DNA from: DAOTWY01 sp003696565
GTDB lineage: Bacteria; Chloroflexota; Anaerolineae; Aggregatilineales; Phototrophicaceae
Length of the DNA stretch: 64,000 bases
Assembly: GCA_034435635.1 (NCBI GenBank)
Contig: DAOTWY010000015.1
Coordinates: 19,636 to 83,635 of the forward strand
Direction of reading: 5' to 3'
Part shown: in pieces, positions 7,733 to 15,251 of the stretch
How the letters are laid out: the number at the start of each line of letters is the position of its first letter
Numbering within the stretch: the stretch's first letter is position 1
Notes under the pieces: model-generated
Seen by the model: the letters and a program-made list of their open reading frames with translations, nothing else
The model's database searches: none
Told to the model about the DNA's origin: nothing
Made by a program: the position numbers and the translations under genes

Positions 7733-8743
7733 ATGTTTAACATACTGCTGCTCGTCTTGATATTTGTTCTGCAACCATTAGAAGAAACGTTCACCTCTAC
7801 CACAATGACATTTGATTATCCAAGTAACTGGGTCGTGGAAGATATGAAAGTGGCGGCTGTTTTAGCGACTGATGAAGCCAGCCTAGAAACCGGCTCCCCT
7901 TTGGATAATGCGCAAATGCGTGCAACAATCATCACCACCTGGATAGAATCCCTTCCACTAGAAAACCCTAACGCTCCCTTGCAAGATATTATCGTGCAAC
8001 TGCAAACTATTAACACCGTGCCAACTTGTGATGCATTTGAGCCACTACAATTGGCATTAATTCACCAAGCAGCGATCTATTATACCCGGCAAACTTGCCA
8101 GACAACTGATAACTTGGTTATTGTCAAACGCTTTAGTCATGGTGCGCTTGGCATTGTAGTTGCATCATCTGCCGCAGGGGAAATGCCTAACTTTGAGGCA
8201 ACTTTGATACAAGTCGCTGCCTCATTACGCCATATCCAAAATGCCTTTACTGTGAATACAGAAACATATAGCCCACCTTATATCATCACCGCCCCCCCTT
8301 CTTTCTCCTTACGCTTACCAGATGGCTGGCGTATTGAAGAACACCCAACTGATCGTTTAATCGGTGTGACAGATGGTAATACATCGCTTTTTGATGATGA
8401 AGCGACCTTACCGGATGGTACATTTAGCCTGATCACTGTTTATGCAGCAGATGACTTACCAACTGATGTGGATACTAGCGCGTTAGATGTTTTGCGTTGG
8501 CTTACTGAAGAAGGGCAAAGTGGCTTTGAATACACCACCCCACAATCGATTAGTATCAATGGGCGTGAGGCTGCCCGTGCAGATTTAATAACTGGCGTGG
8601 TGGATTTAACTTATCTGGTTATCGCACTCGGGAATGATTATTATGCTGCGATGAATGTGTTTGGCGTGCCTGGCGCATTTGATGAGGATGCACAAGCGAT
8701 TTATGGTATTTTATCAACAATCCAAATAGCTGGGAACCAATAG
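7733..8743 (+). CDS. Secreted two-domain protein of unknown function
   Basis: A short signal peptide (about 1-15) leads into two similar halves. Each begins with a strand-turn pattern: TMTFDYPSNWVVED near residue 24, and SFSLRLPDGWRIEE near 190. Each continues through alternating strands to a terminal helix (ATLIQVAASLRHI and YGILSTIQIAGN). This pattern resembles PsbP/LpqN-like small extracellular domains, but I would not name the family. It lies 49 bases upstream of the VIT/VWA gene in the same direction, so co-transcription is likely. The half with DGNTSLFDDEATLPDG is acidic. Confidence 0.7.
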   Translation: MFNILLLVLIFVLQPLEETFTSTTMTFDYPSNWVVEDMKVAAVLATDEASLETGSPLDNAQMRATIITTWIESLPLENPNAPLQDIIVQLQTINTVPTCDAFEPLQLALIHQAAIYYTRQTCQTTDNLVIVKRFSHGALGIVVASSAAGEMPNFEATLIQVAASLRHIQNAFTVNTETYSPPYIITAPPSFSLRLPDGWRIEEHPTDRLIGVTDGNTSLFDDEATLPDGTFSLITVYAADDLPTDVDTSALDVLRWLTEEGQSGFEYTTPQSISINGREAARADLITGVVDLTYLVIALGNDYYAAMNVFGVPGAFDEDAQAIYGILSTIQIAGNQ

Positions 8744-8792
8744 CCTTCTATAAACGTCATAAGAACCATAGACAGTCATAGGAGGCTCTATC

Positions 8793-10988
8793 ATGAAGTT
8801 ACGCACACTATATTTAATAATTGTTATTTTTTTAATGGGGATCATCCCCACAGCCGCACAAGATGATCCACTGCCGCCGATTCCGTGCTGTGGCGTATTT
8901 ACAGACCCAGCTTGGTTAAGAATTGATTATCATCGGGTCAATACGACTATTGAAAACCAAATTGCAGAGACCAATGTAGATATGCAATTTACGAATGAAG
9001 GGGAAGCCCTAGCAGAAGGCACGTTTATCTTCCCATTGCCAGAAGGGGCTGCTGTTGATCAACTGGTTATGTATGTAAATGGGCAAGCTATCGAAGCGCG
9101 GATTTTGCCTGCTGGGGAAGCTCGTGAAATCTATAACGAAATTGTACGTCAATATCGTGATCCGGCATTGTTAGAGTATATTGGCTCTAGCTTAATTCAA
9201 GCCAATGTGTTCCCTATTCCCCCCGGCGAATCCCGCCGTATTGAGATCACCTATAGCCAGATATTGGAAGTCGATAATGGGTTAATTCATTATATATATC
9301 CGGTGAGTACAAATACACTCTCCAGCCGCCCGGTTGATCAAATGAGCATCAGTGTGGATGTGGTGAGCAACGACCCAATCAGCAATATCTATTCACCAAG
9401 CCATAATATCGCCATCAACCGGCTGAGTGAAACAGAATTCCGCGCCGGTTGGGAAGCTGTAAATGTCTCATCAACTGATGACTTCAGCCTATATTACGGG
9501 ATTGCTTCCAACACTATCAACGTAAACTTGCTCAGTTACAAAGATAGCTCTAATGAGGATGGTTTCTTCATGTTGTTGGTACAACCGCCAGTGAGTGTAC
9601 CGGATGATCAAATCATCCCTAAAGATGTGATTATCGTCTTAGATCAATCCGGGAGTATGGCAGGCTCCAAGTGGGACCAAGCCCGTGCGGCAGCAGTGTA
9701 TGTTTTGGATCATCTTGGGGCGCAAGATCGGTTTAACGTCGTCCTGTTTAGCACCGGAGTACGGACTTACAGTGATGCGATGCAATCTCGTGATACGGTT
9801 GAGGACGCAAGCAACTGGATTAACAGTCAATATGCCGAAGGTGGAACAGACATCAATGCTGCGCTGCTTACCGCCCTAGATTTAGCCGATACAGACCGTC
9901 CTACAACCATTCTGTTCCTCACAGATGGATTGGCGACAGAAGGCGTGGTGTGGACAGATGACATCATGGCAAATTTAGAAATGGCTGCCAAGCCTAACGT
10001 TCGCATCTTCACATTTGGGGTTGGTGATGATGTAGATACCTTCTTGCTAGATCGCATCACCACTAGTTTCCACGGTGTTAGCTCTTATGTGCGCCCCTCT
10101 GAACGGATTGACGAAGAAGTTGCCAGCTTATATAACAAGATCAGCGCACCGGTTTTAACCAATGTTCTATTAGAAGTGGTCGGCTCGCGGGTGGAAATGC
10201 TATATCCACAACAACTGAATGACCTGTTCGCAGGGGAGCAAATTACTGTTGTCGGGCGTTACCGTGATCCTAGCGACGATGTCACAATCAAGCTCAGTGG
10301 CATAATCAACGGTGTGGAACAAATATTTACCTATGATGGATTGGAATTACGTGCAAACGCCGGTGGTGAGGCTTTTATCCCACGGTTATGGGCAACCCGT
10401 CGGATTGGTGATCTGTTGAATACAATCCGCCTTAATGGTGAAAACCAAGAGTTGATTGACAGCATCATCAGTTTGAGCGTGCGTTATGGGATCATTACAC
10501 CCTATACCAGCTTCCTAATTGAAGAAGATGACATCCTCACACAACAAGGACAGGCAGAAGCGCGGATGGATTTGGCAGATGAAGCCGCCGCCCTTAACAG
10601 TGCCAACACGGGTCAAGGTGCAGTAGATGCTGCAGATAACATCAATAGTATGAGCAGTGCCAGTGTTCCATTACCTTCCCCAACCAGTGCCGCCTTTGCC
10701 CCATCAGCCCAACCAAGTGAAGCTGAGAGCGATATGGAAATGCCTGGGGGCGGAGAGTCATTCAACGCCCTGACCAACGTCAATGACCGGACGTTTGTTA
10801 ACATTGATGGTGTGTGGTATGACACTACATTTGATGCAGATAACATGACAACAACTCAAGTGGTCTTTTTGAGTGATGAATACTTCGACTTACTGGAAGA
10901 ATTCCCAGAATTAGCGGATTACTTCGCCCTGGGAGATCATGTTATCGTGGTGTTAAACGGCATCGCTTATGAGGTTGTGCCAGAATAA
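8793..10988 (+). CDS. Secreted VIT and von Willebrand factor A domain protein
   Basis: The 731-residue protein has a signal peptide (about 1-22), a VIT domain (about 35-165, with the conserved EARILPAGEAREIY segment), and a VWA domain (about 277-450) with an intact MIDAS start VIIVLDQSGSMAGSKW and later FLTDGLATEG. The C-terminal 150 residues hold a Ser/Pro-rich linker and a small acidic domain. Such proteins mediate metal-dependent adhesion or protein interaction at the cell surface, by analogy with inter-alpha-trypsin inhibitor heavy chains. The start is fixed by AGGAGG eight bases before the ATG. No sortase motif or C-terminal anchor is visible. Confidence 0.9.
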   Translation: MKLRTLYLIIVIFLMGIIPTAAQDDPLPPIPCCGVFTDPAWLRIDYHRVNTTIENQIAETNVDMQFTNEGEALAEGTFIFPLPEGAAVDQLVMYVNGQAIEARILPAGEAREIYNEIVRQYRDPALLEYIGSSLIQANVFPIPPGESRRIEITYSQILEVDNGLIHYIYPVSTNTLSSRPVDQMSISVDVVSNDPISNIYSPSHNIAINRLSETEFRAGWEAVNVSSTDDFSLYYGIASNTINVNLLSYKDSSNEDGFFMLLVQPPVSVPDDQIIPKDVIIVLDQSGSMAGSKWDQARAAAVYVLDHLGAQDRFNVVLFSTGVRTYSDAMQSRDTVEDASNWINSQYAEGGTDINAALLTALDLADTDRPTTILFLTDGLATEGVVWTDDIMANLEMAAKPNVRIFTFGVGDDVDTFLLDRITTSFHGVSSYVRPSERIDEEVASLYNKISAPVLTNVLLEVVGSRVEMLYPQQLNDLFAGEQITVVGRYRDPSDDVTIKLSGIINGVEQIFTYDGLELRANAGGEAFIPRLWATRRIGDLLNTIRLNGENQELIDSIISLSVRYGIITPYTSFLIEEDDILTQQGQAEARMDLADEAAALNSANTGQGAVDAADNINSMSSASVPLPSPTSAAFAPSAQPSEAESDMEMPGGGESFNALTNVNDRTFVNIDGVWYDTTFDADNMTTTQVVFLSDEYFDLLEEFPELADYFALGDHVIVVLNGIAYEVVPE

Positions 10989-11016
10989 ATACAGCAACCT
11001 ATCCGCAAACAGTGGT

Positions 11017-11044
11017 GCTGCCAAGGGGTAAATCCCCTGGCAGC
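11017..11044. repeat. Dispersed palindromic repeat, copy 1 (possible terminator between convergent genes)
   Basis: GCTGCC and GGCAGC flank a GGGG/CCCC pair with one bulged A and a TAAAT loop. Its reverse complement matches the palindrome at 27832-27857 and the half copy at 34928. It has no T run, so termination would be inefficient. Confidence 0.65.
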
Positions 11045-11093
11045 ATCATTCATCCTATCAATAGCGTTTCTAATCGCTCAAAATCAACCCCGT

Positions 11094-12125
11094 TCATGGG
11101 GCAATTGCTTTATCTACATAAGTATGAGGCTCCTTCTGGAATGCCCCCTGACACACCGGACAGCAAAAATAATATGTCTTACCACCATAATCGACCTTGC
11201 CATATGCTTGTTGTGGCTGTAGTACCACGCTACATACCGGGTCACGCACCTGATCTTGTGGTTGTTGCTGCCGGGTCGGAATACAAACTGTCACTTGTGT
11301 GCCTTGTGTTGTGTCAATCATCAACTTACCGTGCAGGCTTTCTACCCGTTCTTGAATACCGATTAACCCATAATGCCCCTCAAAGTCAGATAGATAAGCT
11401 GGTACTTCAAACCCTTTGCCATTGTCTTTTACAATCAGATAGGTGGCATCTGGTTGATAATCAACCGTGATATGAACATGATCGCCGCCACTATGCCGGA
11501 TCGCGTTGGTGATAGCCTCTTGCGCGGCACGAAACAGTGTTAATTCCTGTTGATGTGATAAACGGCGTGGTGTGCCAAGCACTTGAAATGTGGTTTTCAT
11601 CTGTGATATTCGATCAAGATACAGAGTCAACGCCGTAACTAAACCAAGCTCATCTAATGCCGGTGGACGTAAATCGCCAATCAACCGCCGCAAGCTATGA
11701 ATCGTCTCAACAACTTGTGTCCGTGCTGTTTGTAACATCTGCAAGACGGTATGATCTTGTGCTTGTTCTATCGTAAAATCAATGTGATGTAAAACAGCGA
11801 TCAACGACTGTACTGTGTCGTCATGCAGTTCACGCGCTAGTCGATTGCGTTCTTGTTCCTGCCCTTCTGCTAAGCGGTCAGCATAGGCTTTGCTCTGTTT
11901 TTGTGTGCGGCGCACATGCCCAACCATGCCAGCCATCGCTCGGCGCAGTGTATCAATTTCACGTATACCACCACAATCACATTCAAATGCCTCTAAATTG
12001 CCACGTGTTAAATCCTGTGCATGATAAACCAAGCGTCTTAAAGGGCGTAAAATACGGATATAAAACCATAGATTGCTGACGAGGAACAATACCCCCCCCA
12101 TCACACAAATCTGCAACATACTCAT
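11094..12125 (-). CDS. NarL-type sensor histidine kinase with a C-terminal YHS metal-binding domain
   Basis: The 343-residue membrane kinase has one N-terminal helix (about 5-25), a HAMP-like segment, a HisKA_3 dimerisation helix with the phosphoacceptor His in ARELHDDTVQSL (near 100), and an HATPase domain (about 195-285; QEAITNAIRHSGG, VKDNGKGF). The last ~50 residues are unusual for a kinase: DPVC, GGKTYYFCCPVC and F-x7-Y match the YHS domain found in Cu-ATPases and other metal proteins. Direct sensing of Cu or another soft metal is my inference. It overlaps the regulator gene by four bases (ATGA) and lies near an HMA protein and a redoxin. There is no periplasmic sensor domain, so input probably comes through the YHS domain. 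Confidence 0.9.
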   Translation of the reverse strand: MSMLQICVMGGVLFLVSNLWFYIRILRPLRRLVYHAQDLTRGNLEAFECDCGGIREIDTLRRAMAGMVGHVRRTQKQSKAYADRLAEGQEQERNRLARELHDDTVQSLIAVLHHIDFTIEQAQDHTVLQMLQTARTQVVETIHSLRRLIGDLRPPALDELGLVTALTLYLDRISQMKTTFQVLGTPRRLSHQQELTLFRAAQEAITNAIRHSGGDHVHITVDYQPDATYLIVKDNGKGFEVPAYLSDFEGHYGLIGIQERVESLHGKLMIDTTQGTQVTVCIPTRQQQPQDQVRDPVCSVVLQPQQAYGKVDYGGKTYYFCCPVCQGAFQKEPHTYVDKAIAP

Positions 12126-12730
12126 ATTCCTTTGATATACCCCTGCTGTAAGGCGATTTTGACAGCTTCTGTGCGTGTATTCACGTTGAGTTTTTCATAA
12201 ATATTTTTTAGATGACCCTGCACTGTACGATCCGAAATAAACAACAACTTACCAATTTCTTTGTTTGTCATGCCATCTGCCACCAATTGCAAAACCTGAA
12301 TTTCGCGTTCGGTAAGTGTTGGGGCTTGTTGCGCTTTTTTGAGCATAGTTTTATCAAACATTTTACGCCCACCAGCAATTTCATATAATATCCGCAGGAG
12401 TTCAGAAAGTCCGGCTGTTTTAAGCATAAAACCATCTGCCCCAGCATCCAACAACGCATGAACATATGCCGGTTCATCATACGCCGTCAGTATCAAAATA
12501 CGAACGTCAGCGTTTTCATATCGAATGCGTCGTGTGGCTTCAATACCTGTCAATTCCGGCATATGAATATCCATGATAATGACATCAGGCTGTAAGGTGC
12601 GCGCCATTTCTACCACTTCACGCCCATTTTTTGCCTCCCCTACAACACGTATCCCTTTACTTTCCAAAAACAAGCGTGTCCCTTGCCTTACCATATCATG
12701 ATCTTCTGCCAGTAGCACATTTAACATCAT
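12122..12730 (-). CDS. NarL/FixJ family response regulator
   Basis: The 202-residue protein has a receiver domain (1-120) with acidic pocket ED, phosphoacceptor Asp in IIMDIHMPELTG (residue 54) and Lys in FMLKTAG, then a LuxR-type HTH (about 135-200; LTEREIQVLQLVADGMTNKEIG). It is the cognate partner of the YHS kinase, translated first and coupled by an ATGA overlap. I start at the MM pair at 12730 because GGAG precedes it by nine bases; the in-frame ATG 36 bases upstream has no such site. The likely target is the divergent HMA-redoxin pair starting 145 bases away, though this is inference from position. Confidence 0.92.
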   Translation of the reverse strand: MMLNVLLAEDHDMVRQGTRLFLESKGIRVVGEAKNGREVVEMARTLQPDVIIMDIHMPELTGIEATRRIRYENADVRILILTAYDEPAYVHALLDAGADGFMLKTAGLSELLRILYEIAGGRKMFDKTMLKKAQQAPTLTEREIQVLQLVADGMTNKEIGKLLFISDRTVQGHLKNIYEKLNVNTRTEAVKIALQQGYIKGI

Positions 12731-12824
12731 ACCCCCTCTCTCCACTCTACTAATTGACCATATCATAATCCAATATGCAGGATATATCCGCTAAATGGCG
12801 CATACCGCACCAAGCTGAAAGAGT

Positions 12825-12830
12825 TATAAT
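12825..12830 (+). promoter_or_regulatory. Candidate -10 element for the HMA-redoxin operon
   Basis: A perfect TATAAT lies 45 bases before the HMA start codon in the divergent spacer, with no good -35 box, as expected of an activator-dependent promoter. The natural activator would be the neighbouring response regulator. Confidence 0.4.
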
Positions 12831-12875
12831 CAAATCAAAAGTGACTGTATAACTCATACAATAGGAGTCTTAAAA

Positions 12876-13082
12876 ATGGAGACAAAAACCGTCAAAATTC
12901 CAGCAATTGGCTGCAATGGATGTGTGAACACCATCAAAAATGAAGTGCAAGAACTGCCCGGTATCATCTCTGTAGAAGGTAGCGTAGATGACAAAACTGT
13001 CACCATCCGCTGGGATTCGCCAGCAAATTGGGAGGTCATTCAAGCAAAATTGGTTGAAATTGAATACGAGCCGGAGCTATGA
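12876..13082 (+). CDS. Heavy-metal-associated (HMA) domain protein, copper-chaperone-like
   Basis: The 68-residue protein is a single ferredoxin-like HMA domain, the size of CopZ/Atx1 metallochaperones. The metal loop reads IGCNGCVNTI, giving the CxxC pair at residues 11 and 14, though the Met that usually precedes the first Cys is missing. The second half (VSVEGS-type strand then VTIRWDS) fits the beta-alpha-beta repeat. Likely role: cytoplasmic handling of Cu(I) or a similar ion. An AGGAG lies eight bases before the ATG. It overlaps the next gene by four bases (ATGA), so chaperone and redoxin are made together. Confidence 0.88.
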   Translation: METKTVKIPAIGCNGCVNTIKNEVQELPGIISVEGSVDDKTVTIRWDSPANWEVIQAKLVEIEYEPEL

Positions 13083-13639
13083 TAGCACTCAAGCGGATTA
13101 TACAATGTGTGCTTCTTTCACTTTTGGTGATTGTGGGAACGGCTTGTGGTGGCAACAACGATCAGGCAGAAGATCAAACTGCACCACAGTTTACGCTACC
13201 GTCAGCAAATACAGCACCGGTTAGCTTAAGTGATTACATTGGCAAACCGGTATTACTGTATTTTCACATGGCTGTTGGTTGACCGCCTTGCCTTCAGCAA
13301 ATCGTGGATTTGCAACAATATCCTGATTTTCAAGCGTTAGATGTCGCTTTAGTTAGCATCGCTTTTGATCCCGCCACAGAACAAGCCGCTGTCATCGATG
13401 ACTACGGAATCCCGCCGAATGTACCAATGCTAGTTGATGCAGACGGTGCCGTTTCTCGTGCATATGACGTGCTTAAATGGGCTGTACGCACTGGTGAGCC
13501 AGGGCATACCTTTGTTCTGGTGGATGAAAATGGCAAGATTGTATGGATAAAAGATTATGGTTCGCCAGATTTACCTAACCCAGTGATGTATGTTGATCCT
13601 GCGGAGCTAGTGGATTATATCCGTAGAAACTTAGATTAA
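13079..13639 (+). CDS. Selenocysteine-containing redoxin lipoprotein (UPPC active site)
   Basis: One frame runs from the ATG at 13079 to the TAA at 13637-13639, broken only by TGA at 13280-13282. Read as selenocysteine, residue 68 gives LLYFHMAVG-U-PPC-LQQI, exactly where redoxin/TlpA/AhpC-like proteins carry the first Cys of CxxC; the resolving Cys is residue 71. Downstream the fold continues normally (MLVDADGAVSRAYD, TFVLVDENGKIVWI), and the whole product is 186 residues, a normal family length. A lipoprotein signal ends at GTAC (residue 23), so it should face outward on the membrane. A GUG-loop hairpin 22 bases after the UGA is a good bacterial SECIS. The alternative, a nonsense mutation, is unlikely given the position. 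Probable role: thiol or metal-site reduction, perhaps in copper delivery. Confidence 0.88.
13297..13313 (+). promoter_or_regulatory. Candidate bacterial SECIS hairpin of the UPPC redoxin
   Basis: GCAAATC (13297-13303) and GATTTGC (13307-13313) pair perfectly around the loop GTG. The loop begins 22 bases after the TGA, within the spacing known for SelB-dependent elements, and it offers the G-U that bacterial SECIS loops require. Confidence 0.75.
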
Positions 13640-13654
13640 TTTTTCACTTTTAAC

Positions 13655-13690
13655 AAGAGGGGAAAACCGGATTAGGTATTTCCCCTTTTG
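13655..13690. terminator. Bidirectional terminator after the redoxin gene
   Basis: AGGGGAAA (13658-13665) pairs with TTTCCCCT (13679-13686), followed by TTT on the plus strand. It separates convergent genes. Confidence 0.75.
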
Positions 13691-13711
13691 ATATAAGCCC
13701 AAAACGCCGAT

Positions 13712-15109
13712 TTATATTCCATTAGCAACTGCATCCGGCACACCCCACACTTTAATCATGTGATCACCAGAAGCTGTGATCAAATAACACCCATTGGGGC
13801 TAAAAACAGCGCAGTTTACCCAACGATCATGCCCTTCAATAACCGCGATGGATTGCTGTGTCGCTACATCCCACAAGCGCACGGTATTATCTTTTGACGT
13901 TGTCGCTAAAATCCGCCCATCTGGGCTGAATGTCGCAGTATTGACAGAAGCCGTATGCCCAACTAATCGCCCAATTTCTTGCTTGTCTATCAAATTCCAT
14001 AAGCGAACAGTGCTATCATGAGAAGTCGACGCTAAGATCGGTTCATGTGGAGCAAATGCCACACTGTTCACCCAGCTCATATGCCCCAATAAAAATTCTG
14101 GTTTTGCGCGTGCCAAACCACGTAAATTCCCCCGATCAATTTGCCAAAGCCGAATGGTACTATCCCGTGAGGCAGAGGCTAACAGTTGTCCATCTGGGCT
14201 GAATGCGACATGATAAACGTGGCTACTATGCAACAATGGGACAATCACATCAGCAATACCAGTATGACGCACACGGGTGATATCCCGTACATGCACCGTG
14301 TTATCATATGAGGCGGAAGCTAACAGTTGCCCATCTGGGCTAAAAGCCAAAGCATATACTGGATCATGGTGATCCATAAAACGTGTTAACTCATATAGCT
14401 GTGGCAGGTTTTCCAAATCCCATATCCGAATAACACTATCATTACCACAAGAAGCCAGTAACGCTTCTGTAGGAGAAAAAGCAACATCCCACACAGAAGC
14501 TTGATGTGCTGTTTGTACATCCAGCAATGTGGGCGTTGTCCGCATATCCCACAAGCACACAGTTTTATCATTCCCACAGGATGCCAATAACTCGCCATTT
14601 AGACTAAATGCGACCGTTCGTACCCAACTTGTATGTCCATGTAGCACAGCGAGTTGACTTAATTGATCCGCATTCGATGATGAAATCACATAATCCGGTA
14701 TTTGTTTTTGATTAAGATGCCGAATCAATTCCTGAAGCAGCATATTTGCCTGCCGGCGATTTTGCCACAGACTAAAATCAATTGAATCATACCTGAGCAA
14801 GTAAGCAAATTCTCCACTGGCACGAATATCTAATTGCTCTAACAACAATACAAAAACTGGTAGATTCAGTTCGCGAGCAATCGCTAATTCTTGTTGAACT
14901 AAGGGATGATGTAAAGCAGCGCAACTGTGTAGGAAAACAACACTATCGTAGGAACGTAGTTCATCGGTAAGCCGCGGATTAGACCGTTGATTATGCATGA
15001 TGCGTTCATAATCGATCCATACATCAAATCCCCGCGCCCTTAACTGTGTTGCTAAAAACAAGGCTAACTCATTATCGGCTTCACAATAGCTAATATAGAT
15101 ACGTCTCAT
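13712..15109 (-). CDS. TIR domain-WD40 repeat protein
   Basis: The 465-residue protein has an N-terminal TIR domain (about 1-135): RRIYISYCEADNELA, then GFDVWIDYERI, a VVFLHSC strand and HHPLVQQELAIA, where the Glu aligns with the catalytic Glu of NAD-cleaving TIRs. The remaining ~310 residues form seven WD40 repeats, each with a VAFSPDGQLLAS-like core and an RLWD-like end, enough for one closed propeller. TIR-WD40 proteins occur in bacteria with many stand-alone propellers; some TIR proteins act in antiphage defence by depleting NAD, but nothing around this gene is a known defence partner. It may equally be a scaffold. It is cytoplasmic and a single-gene unit. Confidence 0.9.
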   Translation of the reverse strand: MRRIYISYCEADNELALFLATQLRARGFDVWIDYERIMHNQRSNPRLTDELRSYDSVVFLHSCAALHHPLVQQELAIARELNLPVFVLLLEQLDIRASGEFAYLLRYDSIDFSLWQNRRQANMLLQELIRHLNQKQIPDYVISSSNADQLSQLAVLHGHTSWVRTVAFSLNGELLASCGNDKTVCLWDMRTTPTLLDVQTAHQASVWDVAFSPTEALLASCGNDSVIRIWDLENLPQLYELTRFMDHHDPVYALAFSPDGQLLASASYDNTVHVRDITRVRHTGIADVIVPLLHSSHVYHVAFSPDGQLLASASRDSTIRLWQIDRGNLRGLARAKPEFLLGHMSWVNSVAFAPHEPILASTSHDSTVRLWNLIDKQEIGRLVGHTASVNTATFSPDGRILATTSKDNTVRLWDVATQQSIAVIEGHDRWVNCAVFSPNGCYLITASGDHMIKVWGVPDAVANGI

Positions 15110-15193
15110 ACCGAATACCTTTTGCTATAATAAGGTCAGTATGCCGACTAGATATTCCCACGTCAAGCAAGCTTAACACAACCATATTACTGC

Positions 15194-15221
15194 TTAACCC
15201 TCTCATAATATATGCTAGAAT
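15194..15221 (+). promoter_or_regulatory. Candidate promoter of the beta-propeller gene
   Basis: TTAACC (15194-15199) and TAGAAT (15216-15221) are 16 bases apart, and the -10 carries an upstream TG (TGCTAGAAT, 15213-15221). It stands just before the start codon region. Confidence 0.4.
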
Positions 15222-15251
15222 TCTCATAAATTGATGGTGGATGGTATTTTT

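Noticed and set aside
11012..11470. 152-codon plus-strand frame
   Set aside because: It runs antisense through the YHS domain and HATPase of the kinase gene and has no protein-like composition; a shadow.
13280..13282. TGA as an ordinary nonsense mutation making the redoxin a pseudogene
   Set aside because: It sits exactly at the redox Cys, the rest of the frame is intact, and a SECIS-like hairpin follows; the same layout recurs at 19164.
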